From positions 3,100,001 through 3,164,000 of the forward strand of contig JAGVVL010000001.1 in the NCBI GenBank assembly GCA_018287875.1: a stretch of 64,000 nucleotides of DNA. The letters run 5' to 3'. The translations under genes were made by a program, and so were the position numbers. Shown here piece by piece: positions 22,189 through 34,762 of this stretch. Each line of letters opens with the position of its first letter. Within the stretch, counting starts at the first letter, position 1. This stretch comes from Nigrospora sphaerica. Lineage: Eukaryota; Ascomycota; Sordariomycetes; Amphisphaeriales; Apiosporaceae. The notes under the pieces are model-generated. The model was not told where the DNA came from. It worked only from the letters and a program-made list of their open reading frames with translations, and searched no databases.

Positions 22189-24527
22189 GGCGAAGGGTTG
22201 GCACCGTGGGCTGAACGAGACAGCCGGGACTTGTTCGATAAGGAGAAGGGGTCCGGGCAAGAGAAAGAAATCATGATGGGAAACTAGGTTGGTTCACCCC
22301 TGAGATATAGACATTCCCATAGCCGTGCTCTGGCAGCTGCAACTCGCAGAGTTAAAAAAGAAGGTCAGCCAATAAGCTACGAGAGTGCGATTTGCTCTGC
22401 TCCACTGGGTATACCTCGGATGCTTGAGTGGTATGCAAGGCAGGTTCCTTGCCAAGAGCGCAGGGGACGCGGCATGACTCGTTCAGGGTCATGAGTCACT
22501 GCCGGGACTATCTGACAAAGGATATCAGTATATAGAGAGGACTCCGCTAAAGAAGCCGGGTATCTGTATCTATAAACCATTGCTGTTGATAGGATAGGTT
22601 ACTGGTGCCAGACGGATATCGAGGTCTAAGAGACTGGGTGTTATTGGTGTTTTTAGTGGGGTGAGTCACTTTTTTGCTCCCCCTTCGGCATACAAACCGT
22701 TTGTTGCAGGCGTACCCCAGAGACACTAGGCACGAGGCGATTCATGTCGTGCATCCAGCCCTCAACTTTAGACATGGTAGAAGAAGCAGACATGGCGATA
22801 GTATTGTATCTCTACCCAGAGATCCAGAGGGGCATATACAATTGAAACCACAGATCAGAGCGAACGTGTCAGCCGTAGCGTAGCAATGGGTGTTAGTTTA
22901 GAAGATTGTAACAACGGGCCAGGTGAAGGCGATGGATAGGGTGAAGAGGGGTTCATCACACGGACAAAGTGCCCAGATCATGAGTAAGCAGCTAACTGCC
23001 TCTTTTCTAACTGTGGGCAAATACATAGTTACGTAAGTACTCACAAGGTATACCTTTAACTGATAAAAGGATCACTTGATAAGGGGTACTTAAGTACTTG
23101 TTAAGTACTGAGATATGAAAAAGCGGACGAGGGTATCGTTAGGACGGCAGATCGGAGAATATCTTAACTGCCGTTGCCGTCCACCCGTCCGATTCGCTTC
23201 CCGCCCGCCATCTCTATCTTACGTGTGGTCATATCGGTATGCCGCCGACTACTTGATTTTTCGATATCTTCACAAAAACTTCAGCATCGGTCTGAGCCTC
23301 CAAGACGTAAGTTTCCTCTTGGCGAATGAATCATCTCGTACGGTTCGTAAAGCCTGGAAGTATTGAATGGAGGACCGTATGTGATTGGGCTCACTGGTAC
23401 CCCACCCACCTGAGACAACCTTATTTTGAAGAACCTAAAATAGCACGGGTGCGATCTGGGATGCACCTGCGTAGGACTGGACGTAGCTAAAGTCGCTCCT
23501 CCTACCTCATAGACGCGACACGGTCTAGTTACTTCATTTGAAGCTTCATTCGCACCGTTTCCCCATTATCGCGATATACATCCCAGACTCCCACAGAGCT
23601 AGTGAGCTTGCGATTGGCTTGTTTCCGGACAATGCCAGGCGAAGGCATCATATGCCGACAGCCCAGAAAACAGTCCCACGTCTTCCCCAGACGTATCGTT
23701 GGCCTGCCTCGGGCCAGACTACGCGAGGTCTTCGACTGTGAAGGCGGGCGTGCCGAAACTACCATCCAGCGCCCTCGGCGTCAGCATGGCCGCAAATCCT
23801 GCCGACTAGGTCTGATATTGGTGCTGTGTTCCTTACCGTCCAGGACAAGTTGGGTGATACAACAGACAGTCGCTCGGTTTTGGACCACGCATGTCAGCAC
23901 GGTCGCGAAACGCCGTTTGTCGGTTGCCCGACGGCCGGACTTACGATTTCTCTCCTGCCGCTGCCACAACGGGGCTGTGTACACCACTCGTGTACCTCCT
24001 CAGGTGCCAAAGAAGTGAATGGTGTCATCCCGACGGTTTCTTGGCTACCAACAACAAGATGCCCCCTGGCACGCCGAGCAGACGTAGACGGCGGGGCGCA
24101 GCGGTTGGGCCCGGCGGTAAGCGGGCGGTGATGGTTGACGATGCCAGGCAACAGGTTAAGTGTGTGTCTCTTTTGCTTCTCACATTGGCTCGCTCAGGCG
24201 GGTTGGCCATGCCCCGTAGGTTGCTGCGCCCCCTGACTGCACGCATGCGACAGCTCGCATTCCATATCCCCGACGAACGGCGATTTGGGCCGCAGAGTCG
24301 GATCCGGCCGTGGCTGGTGTGCCGACGGCAAGATATCCTCCGCACCACGACTCCATTTACTGCAGTGCTCCGCCTGTCAGCAGGGCCCGCAGCTACGCGT
24401 ACCAATATATTACTAGTTGGGTTGCCGGGCTGAGTATCCCGAATATATACACAAGTAAGGGCACAATCCCAGGTCGCCGTTGCCATCTGCTCAAGCCTCT
24501 TACCCAGACACCGGCGCCCCTATCGTC
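22189..24527. other. Divergent intergenic region with an AT-rich patch
   Basis: This lies between the MFS exporter (leftwards) and the coiled-coil gene (rightwards). From about 22,550 to 23,560 the base composition is visibly lower in GC than the rest of the window, with many TTAAGTACTT/GTATAC-like words. The right part (23,600-24,480) is GC-rich again but has no supportable gene. No transposase or reverse-transcriptase trace was recognised. Confidence 0.45.
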
Positions 24528-25511
24528 ATGACAACCATGCCCACTGGCGGGCAAGGCTTATCCGCAGCCGCGGGAGCCACGGCGCAAATCCGGAACGCGG
24601 CGCCACGCTACCAGGAGTTGTGTAACACCCTGAGCCAACTATGCCACGCCCACCTGGTCTTACAACGGCAAAACGAGTACATTTGCGATCTGGATGTGCA
24701 GGCCGCAGGTGCGCAGGCAAAGACACGCCTGCTCGACCAGAAACAGGAGCGGGGCTTCAGGGAGCACGAAATGTACCGCAAATCCATCGTACGACGCTTT
24801 GTCTGCAGAATCAGAGGCAGGAAGGACCTGTTCGATGCCAAGGCAGCGCAGGGACAGTGTGCGTACCTCGACGTGTTGCACGAGGCACACAGCGCCCAGG
24901 AACAAGAAAATAGACTGAAGGAGTTGCGTGAAACGGCCTGCCTCCGCCGCCACGCGCTCCTGCGAGACGTTATTCGCCACCGCCAGGCCGAAGCCGACCT
25001 CGACGAGCTCTACCGTCAGATCTTCGAAGGTCTGACGCCCGAATTTCCCGAAGAGGACGAGAAGGAGCGCCAGTTGCACGCCGCGTGCCAAGCCTACGCC
25101 GACATTCAAGCCCGGGCTGAGGCCGCACGGCAAATCGTACACGCCCTCAACAGCGCCGTCTCGCGCATCCGGCTGTCTCTTGCCAGGATCGAGGAGGCAC
25201 GGAGCTGCAATACCGTGCTGGGAAGAGGCACAGAGGGTAACTTGGGGGAACGCATAGCGCTTCATCAGGCCCACATCCAGATCACGGAGGCTCAGCAGAG
25301 TGCCATGGATGCCCAACATAACTCGCCCTTCGCCGACGAGCAGCAGGCATCAGGCAACATCGACAATCAGCTCGAAGCCGCGCTACATCGCTGCGAGCAG
25401 TTGGATGCGGAGGTCGCCGACAAAAAGCAAGCAGCCGAGGCGGCTAGGGACGAACTCTGGAGAGCCAGGGGTATCATTTTCAATCAAGTTCTCGTGGAGG
25501 AGCATCCGTAG
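24528..25511 (+). CDS. Uncharacterised fungal coiled-coil protein
   Basis: One exon of 984 bases encodes about 327 aa. Almost the entire protein is predicted alpha-helical coiled coil, rich in Ala, Glu, Gln, Arg and Leu, with no signal peptide or membrane span. Conserved-looking landmarks are a basic patch (KSIVRRFVCRIRGRKDLFDAK, about residues 85-105) and an EGLTPEFPEEDEKE hinge near the middle (about 181-194) that interrupts the helices. I recall similar RRF...GKKEKFEAKA and GPTPEFPEED blocks in a family of unnamed fungal proteins, but cannot name a domain. The start is the ATG at 24528 (TTMPTGGQ); the open frame extends to 24480 only through a TTG. Consistent GC-rich third positions support it as real. 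The function is unknown; a structural or scaffold role is only a guess from shape. Confidence 0.7.
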   Translation: MTTMPTGGQGLSAAAGATAQIRNAAPRYQELCNTLSQLCHAHLVLQRQNEYICDLDVQAAGAQAKTRLLDQKQERGFREHEMYRKSIVRRFVCRIRGRKDLFDAKAAQGQCAYLDVLHEAHSAQEQENRLKELRETACLRRHALLRDVIRHRQAEADLDELYRQIFEGLTPEFPEEDEKERQLHAACQAYADIQARAEAARQIVHALNSAVSRIRLSLARIEEARSCNTVLGRGTEGNLGERIALHQAHIQITEAQQSAMDAQHNSPFADEQQASGNIDNQLEAALHRCEQLDAEVADKKQAAEAARDELWRARGIIFNQVLVEEHP

Positions 25512-27109
25512 TTGCCGGTGGGCCTGCATAGCTCGGTCTCGCCTGCCGGTCCCCTCGACCGGTGTTGACACCAATTGCCCCGGATAGCGTGTCAGGTGCC
25601 AGCACTGAAAGGAGTGCCGGCGAGAATGAAGGCATCAGTCAAGTCTCACATGCGCGACAAGCGCACGGCTTGGCCGGGCGCTGTCATGCTTTCATGCCAG
25701 CACACCCCTTGTGTGTAAAGTCAACCGGCAGTGCCGGGTCGGGACCGTGAGAGAGCGGCCCCGCGCCATACGAGGGTGGGCACGAGCAGTCACCGAGGCG
25801 GCGGGACACGATTTAGTGGTACAGACACGGGAACCCCTGGCCCGCGGTCCAGCTTTCCTCGCCCGGTCCCGACCAAGTTGTCAAGGACCAATGGCACGCC
25901 AGGCCGATCAGCAGGATGTGCACTCCTGCCTACCCTGCTACCATAGATGGCCGCAGCTCGAACACCGTCTCAATTCGAGAAAAAAGTAAGCAATACGTGC
26001 ATCAGCGCAGCCGAAGATTGGAACAAAACGACAGAATGTCCAGGCGCCGCAAAGGTTGTCTCACAGCCGAACTGCATTACGAGAATTACCGGCCCAAGCC
26101 GCAACCAATCGCGAAGGGGTATTTGCCGGGGATATATTACAATCGGGCCTGGTGTCCGGCGCATCACGCGATACGCAGCTGGCATCGGACTCCCCCACAT
26201 CAGCACCACGGACGCCATAGCGGTACGAGAAGAAAGCAGGGGGGGTTTCTTATTCTACGCCTTGTTGTCAGCCAGCCATCGAGGACTTCGTCGACGCGAG
26301 AAGGCGCGCTGTTGCATGTCCACGAACAAGCATGCGAATGGGGCGGCAGACGTGCCCTCTGTGGGCGGCGTGCGCTGTTATACGTGGCCGGGACAACGCT
26401 CGGACGCGCCACGATTTGATCCCAACCGACCGGTCCTGCGATATAGTAGCACGCAAGGAAGAGGATGACAGTATGTACGCTTGGAGACAAGACTAAGACA
26501 GAGGGTTTACCGGCTGCTGACTATTACCAGCCAGGGCTGAGCAACCACCACAAGGCGCCCGCAATTGTGGGTTCCCTGTGGATTCCTATACGCTCTTGGG
26601 GGGGCGGAAACGCCCCCGGCATGTTTCTCCGTCTAGTGACGTCCAGCGACATGCAGCACACCCAGCGGCAGTGTGACCACATTCGTTGGCCACCTGGAAG
26701 ATGAAGGATGCCTGGCGCCGGAGGGCTTCGGATGACAGCAAGTGAAGCCTTGTCGGCGTGCCTGGCGTCGTGGGCCTGGATGCTGGCTGGCTATGCCCGG
26801 TGATGGGGGCTGACCGCACATGCCCTGAGGAAAGTCCGGAAGACGGACGGGGCCATGTTCCCAGAATAGGTCTGGTATCTGCCAGCCACATCCTGCGATG
26901 GAGCAGAGGATGGGCTCTAAGGGGTAGCCGCCCGGACTAGACCCTCGACTAGGCAGGGGAGGATGGACAGAACGAAAGAAAAGACCATGGGGTCGTCTCC
27001 TCGTTTAAAGACACTACCGGGTCCACCCCCTTGAAGCTCTCCTCTTCAACCCCTCCCAGTTCACTTTCGTCTGGAATTCCCTCAGCACATTGTGTCTCCA
27101 GCCCGCGTC
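25512..27109. other. Intergenic stretch upstream of the P450
   Basis: No gene is supported. It should include the 3' UTR of the coiled-coil gene and the P450 promoter. A potential stem-loop lies at 26818-26858 and is described separately. Confidence 0.45.
26818..26858 (+). other. Predicted stem-loop in the P450 upstream region
   Basis: The arms ACATG/CATGT, CCCT/GGGG (one G-T pair) and GTCCG/CGGAC can pair in order around a GAAGA loop, leaving GAGGAAA as a one-sided bulge and one unpaired C. GAGGAAAGTCCGG also resembles the CR-I core of RNase P RNA. The other conserved RNase P elements could not be placed in a consistent fold, so no RNA gene is claimed. Confidence 0.3.
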
Positions 27110-28949
27110 ATGGAGAGCATCAAGATCCTCATTATTTACCTGGCGCTGCCCAGTCTCCTAATCTCGGCCCTGCGCCAGGTGCTGTCATGGAGGAGCAGCA
27201 GCAGCGGGGGCACCAAGCGGACCATCCCGGGGCCGAAGCAGTACCCCATCGTCGGCCGAGTGCACGACCTGGATCGGTTCGCTATGTGGAAGAAGTTCAA
27301 GGAGTGGGCTGATGAGTTTGGCCCCATATACCGCACCAGTATGATGGGTCAGCAGTTCGTAATTGTGTCCGACGAGAAGATCGCCCATGAGCTGCTGGTC
27401 AAGAGGGGCGACATTTACTCGGGCCGGCCCCAGATCCGCGCGCTCTTCGACCACAAGAACAGTCCGGCTTATCTTGCCCTGATGGACCGCAACGGTATGT
27501 TTCCCCTCGGCCCGAAGGCGGCCCGCCGGCCCGCTAATGCTGTGTACAGAGACATGGACGCGGCAGCGTAAGTGGGTTCACGCCGCCATGGCCGACTTTC
27601 ATCGGAGCCACTTCCACGGCGTCATTGAGACCGAGTCACGACGCTACCTTGCCGTGCTGCTGCTGGACCCTGCCAAGTTCCACGCCAACACCAGGGAGCA
27701 CTGCGGTCGCATTATGAGCAGGCTGGCCTGGGACGACGCCACGCTCGGCAAGAACAACGGTGACAGTGCCGACAAGACTCTACACCAGATGTCCGTGTCG
27801 GGCCCTTTAGTCAATACCATGACGCCCCTATGGGCCATTCCGCAGAAGCTAAACCCCTGGAAGAAGTACGAGAGAGCACGAGAGGACGCACAGCGTGCCT
27901 GGTGGCTCCAATCGTTCCAAGCGGCGAAAGCCAGGTACCGCCGCGGCGCGCTGCCCAAGGACACCTGGGCGTATCGCTATTTGGACGGTCTGTACAACAG
28001 TGGCAACTTGACTGTCGAACAAGACGCCAAAGACGAGGAATTCGCAAGCTGCATGCTCGGCTTTCAGAACCTGGTCGGTGTTATCACCATCTGTGGGCCT
28101 TTGCAGTTCTTCTTGATGGCGATGATGCTCCACCCAGGTAAGTCGTCATCACCCCCTCTTTGACATCCACGTGAACCACCTAACCAACTTTTTCGTTACG
28201 CAGAATGGCAAAAGAAGGCCCAAGAAGAGATTGACCGTGTCTGTGGGGATCGTATGCCCACGACGGCCGATGCGCCCTCCCTCCCCATCGTCCGAGCTTG
28301 TTTGAAGGAGACGTTGCGCTGGCGCTCCGGTGTGCCTCTAGGTAATACCCCGCACAGGACCAACCGCAGAGACTTGATCTGACAACGCGTGTACGCAGGC
28401 GTGCCGCACCAGGCCGAGAGAGACGACGAGTTCATGGGGGAGAAGATTACCAAAGGAACCATCATTATGGCTTGCGAATGGTAAGCTGCACCGTCGGTAG
28501 TTGTCTGCCGCGCGAACTCCTACTTACCCTCATGCGCTAGGAACATCAACCGCGTACCGGAAACGTACCCGGACCCTGACAACTATCGCCCCGATCGTTA
28601 TCTCGAGCCGGGCTGGCCCACGTACCAGGAGCCCCTGTCCCGGTACCCCAACTTCCGCGAGGGCAAGGGCATGCACACATTCGGCTGGGGGCGGCGCACA
28701 TGCGTGGGCCAGCTCATCGCCGACGACGAGATGTTTGTTTCGGGCGCGTCGGTGCTGTGGGGCTTCAACCTCTCCAGGAAGCGATGTCCCGCCACGGGTG
28801 ATGAGGTCAACTTCGACAGCGAAGCTACCAATTCCCACGTGATCCTCGAGCCGATGCCCTTCCCGATGGAGGTGAGGCCGCGGAGCGAGAAACGCGCTGA
28901 GCAGATCCTGGCTGGGTATACCGAAATCCGCGAGAAGCTCCGCGTCTGA
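27110..28949 (+). CDS. Cytochrome P450 monooxygenase
   Basis: Five exons (27110-27494, 27550-28137, 28204-28341, 28399-28480, 28541-28949) encode about 533 aa. An N-terminal hydrophobic anchor (KILIIYLALPSLLISAL) is followed by the Pro-rich hinge IPGPKQYPIVG, so it is ER-membrane bound. Family signatures are present: ETWTRQRKWVH (helix C WxxxR), KETLRWR (ExxR, about residues 359-363), PDPDNYRPDRYL (PERF-like region) and the heme loop FGWGRRTCVG with the proximal Cys at about 451. The I-helix position reads GVITICG rather than the common AGxDT. The enzyme should hydroxylate or otherwise oxidise a small lipophilic substrate using NADPH-P450 reductase; the substrate is unknown. An in-frame GTG at 27092 is not used because the ATG at 27110 begins the anchor. 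Confidence 0.9.
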
Positions 28950-31900
28950 AGCGGCCCGTCACATCCACGAACGAAACGTGTGAGCAAAGCCGCAAGCCAG
29001 GCTTAGGTCTCTGGTTGACTCCGGCCGCACGCGATTTTTTGTTTCCTTTTCCCGTCTGGCGTCCAGTATTTTTGCTGAGATAGTCATGGCACCCCTCTTT
29101 CGTTCTTAACAGCGAGCCATTTACATACTGTTTTGAAGATCCTTGGCCGTGGCCAATTGTGATTCGTTACGACCGCCAAGTCGTACCTAATACGTTTCTC
29201 ATCCGGTTGTTCGGAAACTCATACCTGATGACATACCCTTTAGCCATATACCACACTGAATAAATTCAAGCCGCTTGTCCTCTGTAGCACTGTCGAGATG
29301 GAGGAGACGCATAACGGCTTAGGCACGAAGACCCCTTCTCCTGATCGCCCGCGGCCCTTCTTGGCCACAGGCGGAAGCAAGTTAAATACGCATTCCGGTT
29401 TCATCCAGACCTCTGGGATATAAAATGTGATACGAAGGAGAATCCAACAATGCGTAAAGGACGAGGCATTCGAGTGATGTGCAACAAGGGTAGTCAATAC
29501 AACTAACCCAAGTACACGACGATGGTCTGTATTCTATGCATTTTTGGTCTCTTTGGGGCAATGGGCCCACCTGTCGAAAGATCTCGTGACGACACCTCCA
29601 GCGGATATACGAGGAGTTAAAAAAAAAGGCGAGATCAGCCATCAGAGACAAAAGGAGCGGGATGGATTCGCGCAGTACGTTCTATATGGTTTTCCGAATG
29701 GGCAAGGGAGTCCAAGAGGCAGGGACGGTAAGGGGAAAAGCCAGGTGTATATTGATTTTTTGGAACTTCCCCAGGGACAGCCAGAGGCTGGTAGGCTCAG
29801 GGTATTCAGCTGCCGTCATGGCTATGCGTCCGGGATGGAAAACGAGGCGGTTCTGGCCACACGCGGTGTTTGCACACGATTCGTATTTCGATAGCCCCAG
29901 GCCAAGCGTAAACAGTCGCAGTGATAACCAGCCCACCTACCCGCTGCAGCATAGGGGGCGTGGCAGAGCGCCTGACGTGCCGTCCCGAGAGGAAATCGCG
30001 CGCCGCCGGCCGCAGAGTGCCAAGCCACAGATTTTGCCTCGCGCCCACGAATCGACAGCCCCTAAAATGCGGCCGCGGATCGACCGTCTCGCGTCGCACA
30101 TCTATTCCCCTTCCCCCTTCTCCCCCCTCAAGTTGGGTTACGTCTTGGCGCGCGGGAGTGCTGCGTGCCAAGTACTTGGCCGGTCCCTGCCAAGGGCGAG
30201 CCGTCGCGTCGACAAGCTTTTTTTGGCTATACCCACCATGATGAATGAAGCGACCGCAGCAACGAGGCGGGCACGGCACAGCCCGGCCACGTCACATGAT
30301 CTGGGGAAAATCCGCGGGCGAACATGCGGGGGATCGGAATTGGGGCCATGTTCTCTCTCGCCTTTAAGTGCTGTGACTTTTGCGCCTGCCCTCTCTCCTA
30401 CACTCTTTCGAGTGGCTGCATTCCGCAACCGGACACCAGGTCGGAGCGGGGACGACCGGCGTCGGTCCGCGCACTTTCCGGCCCCCGATCCACTCGTCGT
30501 GCGTGACCGGACGGCGGCCCGGAGAAAGTGGATCGTAGCACTAATTGTAGATCCGGGGGTACCCCCACCCAATTTTTATGCTTGAACTGGGAAACGCCGT
30601 CGTCAAACGAAGGGAGTCGCTGTGCCCACGAGGCTATGCTGTTCGTCCGTGGTTCGTGTTTGGTACGGCGACGACGCTGGGTGACTCTGACGTGACATGA
30701 CCTCCCTGTTCAAAGGAACCTCATTATCTGCGCGCGAGTGTGGCGTGGACGGGTGGTTTTATTCAACCGCCCCCCCCCCCCCCCCCCCCCGGTTTCGGCA
30801 GTGAGTGGTGGGCGTCAATTCAAGGGGGGCTGGGGCATGTCGTCGATTCACATTGCCGTAATAGGTGATTGCAGGCCCGTTTGTCGTCGTTGCCATACAG
30901 GACGCTGCTTGGATCATTTTGAGGAAGTGTCCGCCCAACTGGCGTGGAGGGAGCAGCAGGAAGTGCGACTAACGAAGAGATGATCTATCATAGATGGAAC
31001 CGCAGTAGAGCGGTTGCTCGGGCCAGCAGCTAGGGCATCGAGGGTTCCTCACCTGCCCACACAAGTTGACGGAGCGCTCATCAATCGAGTGAGGAGATGG
31101 GTGGATGACCCTTTGTTCAAAAAATAACAGCGGATGCCGTCTACTGAGAATGCGGTTACAGATACCTGCTCAGAGGAAAGTAAGAAGTACGCACTTAACC
31201 AAGGCTGGTCTCCAGTCTGTAAGCACTTATCTCTGTCGCAGGCAAAAAGGGAGGGGCTACCGGGAAGGGGAGGGGCGATCGCTTTCCCCCTCCTTCCCTA
31301 CCTGGGACGAACCCAAAAGCCCGTTGCCCAATCGCCGCCTCCCAGTGACAGTCCAAACCGGCCAGCCGGAAGCGCTGGTCTGCCGTGCTTTGAACAACCT
31401 TTCTCATACGACCGGATCTGCCGGTGAGCATCGTTGAAACGTGCAAATCCAATGGGCGTGGAGACGGCTGGCCTCGTAGCGCTGACTATCTCGGATCCCC
31501 CGCACTCCTACACCACTCCCGCACTCCCTCCCGGCGACGACAAGGGTCTGCTTGCCCGTGCTGAACCCCCCGGGTCTGTCTAGCCTGCTCGGCCACGATG
31601 ACCCCGCTCCGTGATGTGCTGGTTGCTGAGTCTGGGCCCGGCAAGTGTGGTACGGATTGGGTAGGTATGGTACCCTCTTGTCACTCTACATGTTGCCTTG
31701 ACCATCACAGCGTGCGTGGCCGTGGGCAGTGGCCTCGTCAAGGTAGCACCAACCCGTGGTCAACACGCACGCCTGGCTTCTTTTTTCTGCTCCTCCAATC
31801 GCCTCACGATGCAGCCAGATAGCTCCATCGATCAGGAAGGAGACACCGGCTGTTGAATATCATCGCACAGGAGGGTGCTACCGGCTGCATGCCGAGCGAG

Positions 31901-32302
31901 GGCGAGACTTCGCCGAAGGAGGGCACTCTTCGAGCACCGGCGCCGCCTGTCCCTGACGAGGCCTCGTGCACGCCTCTTTCGGTGGCCACCTCCTCCACCT
32001 TGGCGATGTGTTTGGAGCAGCACGGAGAGGATGGTGACGACAACCCACCCTCCATCCAGTGTATCCCCTGTTCCATGCGGGAAGATGAAGGGGGCTCGCC
32101 AGATGATGTATCCAAGCACACGGCAACCGCTGTCAATGAAGACTGGATGGCACTGTCACTTGCTACCCTCCGATCTTCTAAGGACCACGGGTTCTCTTGG
32201 AAGTATAAACATAGGCCACTGATCAGCCCCTCCTTGCCAGTCCTATTGGATCCGTGACCCCCCGAGCCACGTTCCGTGTTGTCCCAACTTTTGCTGCACA
32301 AG
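28950..32302. other. 3.4-kb intergenic stretch
   Basis: No frame shows a recognisable domain. The left end should carry the P450 3' UTR and the right end the SulP promoter. A 21-base C run is at 30770-30790. A plus-strand frame ending at 32257 (31853-32257) lies just before the transporter start and has no domain, so it is not called. Confidence 0.45.
30770..30790. repeat. Poly-C tract (21 bases)
   Basis: An uninterrupted run of 21 C on the plus strand in intergenic DNA. Such runs are prone to length error in sequencing, so the exact count is uncertain. Confidence 0.8.
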
Positions 32303-34762
32303 ATGCGTTCCGCCGTTACGGACAAGATCGAGGCATTCCAGGAGGTGGTACGCACCGATACCACGACGGCAAGAACCAAGAGCTTTCTTACCCAGGGCCT
32401 CCCCAAACTACCAGGGGCAACTGCGGAATACCTTCTAGACAAGGTTCCCATTGTCCAGTGGCTCCCCCAATACCACCCCTCCTGGCTACTTCAAGATGCT
32501 GTCGCCGGCCTCACCATCGGGGTCATGCTCATTCCCCAGGGCCTCTCGTATGCGAAGATTGCCACGATTCCCATCGAGAACGGGCTGTACTCCAGCTGGA
32601 TCCCCAGTCTGCTGGCCGTTTTCATGGGGACATCAAAGGGTGAGATGCAAGGCCAAGCTGTACCTGGCAAGAAAGGGGTTCGGCTAGTTGACTGACAGTG
32701 ATCACGCATAGACTTGTCCACCGGACCGACCTCGATCTTGGGGCTGCTCACTTCTGAGATCGTCGAAAGCCTCTCCGACGAATATACGCCCACGGCCATT
32801 GCCAGCGCCGTCGCCTTCATGGTCGGCGTATACGGCTTGATCATGGGTTTGGTCGGGCTTGGCTTTCTCCTGGACTACGTCTCGGTGCCCGTGCTAACGG
32901 GATTCATCTCGGCTACCGCTCTCACTATCGCTTTCGGCCAGGTCGGCAGCTTAGTGGGCCTGGAAAAAACGCCCGACGGCATTTTTAACATAATCGGCGA
33001 TGTCTTGAAACGCCTTCCGCACTGGTGCGTGCCTTTGCCCGCCCGGTGCCTTACGCTGTAACATCGAGTACTGACGACGAATCCCTCCCCAGGAACGGCC
33101 CTACGTGCGGCATCGGCCTCGGCACCATCGCCATTCTCCTCGCGCTTGAGAAGGTCGGCCAGACGTGGGGAAAGAAGAACTTCGCCATCAAGTACGTGGC
33201 GAGCAGCCGCGCCGTGGTCGTCATGGTCGTCTTCACTCTCATCAGCTACCTGGTGAACCGGAACCGCGGCCAGAACCTCGTCTGGGCCATTTCCAAGGTC
33301 AACACCCACGGAATCGTACCCCCTAGGGCCCATGACACAACGCTGCTTTCCAAAGTTGCGACGCGCGCCTTTGCGCCGCTCGCCGCCTGCACCCTCGAGG
33401 TAAGCAACAGCCGGTTCCCCTTATTGCCCCTTTCAGCGCGAGCTTCCCGGTTATACTCCCGCAGCGCTTTGCTTCTGGTGTTTCGGCCCGGTTGTGCGCC
33501 CAAAATTGCTCCAAGGACACCCAGTCCAAGAAATTGCTGACCGTGAATGATGGTAGCACCTTGCCGTCGCCAAGGCCTTTGGCCGCCGGAATGGCTACGC
33601 CATCGACCAAACCCAAGTAAGCCCGCTTCTCGCTCGCTTTCGTCCCCGTACGATTGGTAGTACGAAGTGGTATTGACGAGGCCAACTAGGAGCTGAACTA
33701 CCTTGGGTTGACCAACCTGGTCAACAGCTTCTTCAGTGTCATGCCCGTCGGTGGCGCCATGTCGCGCACTGCCGTCAACTCGGAGTGCCGGGTGAGGAGC
33801 CCGCTCAGCGGCATCATCACATCCGCTTTCATTCTGTTGACCCTCTTCGTCTTCTCGCCGGCGCTTTACTGGCTACCCAAGGCCACGCTCGCCGCCATTA
33901 TTGTGAGTCCTCCTCCTCCTCCGTAAGACTTTAAAGACATCCCCTAACCAGGCGTGTACAGATCATGGCTGTTATCCACCTATTCGGCCCCGTCTCGCTG
34001 TTCTACCGCTACTGGAGGATCTCGCTGGCTGATTTCATCGCCTCGATGCTCTCCTTCTGGATCACCATCTTCGTCTCGGCTGAGATTGGCATTGGTGTGG
34101 CTGTGGCCTGGAGCATCGTCTACACCATGCTACGCGCAGCCTTTGTCAAGCCCACGGTGCAGACGGAGGCAGTCGCTGGGGGTGCTCCCACGACGACGGC
34201 GGGATCGCCGCCGCCGCCGCCACTGTCCAGCTCCGGGCCCGACGATGCCGTCGTCGTCCGCTTCGAGGGCGCGCTCTTCTACCCTAATTCACAGCGGGCC
34301 AAGCAGAGGGTGCTCGAGGCGGTGCAGCTCGTCTACGAGGACGCCGAGGCGTGGGGTCGGGCCGACGCGCGCGAGCGCTCGTGGAGCGTGGCGGCGGCTC
34401 GGCGTGTCGAGCGCCTCCGCCGCGCGCGCGGCGTCGAGCCCCGGGCCGCGCCGCCGGACGCCGTCGTGGTCTGGGACCTAACGGCTGTGCCCTTTATCGA
34501 CGTCACGGCCGTGCTGGCCCTCAGCGAGCTCAAGGAAGACGTGCGCCGCCACTGCGGGCCGGGTGTACGCTTCCGCCTCGTCGGCCTCGCCCCCGCCGTC
34601 CGCCAGCGCCTCGAGCGCGCCCACTGGCCCCTCCGCGATCTCACCACCGGCTGGCAGGGCCCCGGGGACGAGGCTGACGCCGTCTACCCTGACGTCGGCT
34701 TCGCCTTGCGGGACCGCTCGAGCAGCGTCCTCGAAGCCGTGGTCAGCGAGAAGACCGACTAG
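32303..34762 (+). CDS. SulP-family sulfate/anion permease with STAS domain
   Basis: Six exons (32303-32639, 32712-33024, 33093-33399, 33557-33616, 33690-33902, 33962-34762) encode about 676 aa. The N terminus and WLLQDAVAGLTIGVMLIPQGLSYA are the SulP entry and first helix. LYSSWIPSLLAVFMGTSKDLSTGPTS, VGGAMSRTAVN and the closing helices (LADFIASMLSFWITIFVSAEIG) give the 12-14 span core. A C-terminal STAS domain runs about residues 500-640 (VVVWDLTAVPFIDVTAVLAL), with a long Arg/Ala-rich insert. The family imports sulfate or related anions across the plasma membrane; Sul1/Sul2 and Neurospora cys-13/cys-14 are the best known. It could equally be a vacuolar or low-affinity paralogue. Exon 4 is only 60 bases. 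The start is the first ATG of the conserved frame. It converges on the oxalate decarboxylase gene. Confidence 0.88.

Noticed and set aside
34333..34677. Frames on both strands within the SulP STAS region
   Set aside because: Overlapping GC-rich shadows of the last SulP exon.
20123..34762. Possible secondary-metabolite cluster (exporter, P450, transporter)
   Set aside because: Genes are several kilobases apart, no backbone synthase or cluster regulator is present, and SulP is an ordinary nutrient carrier.
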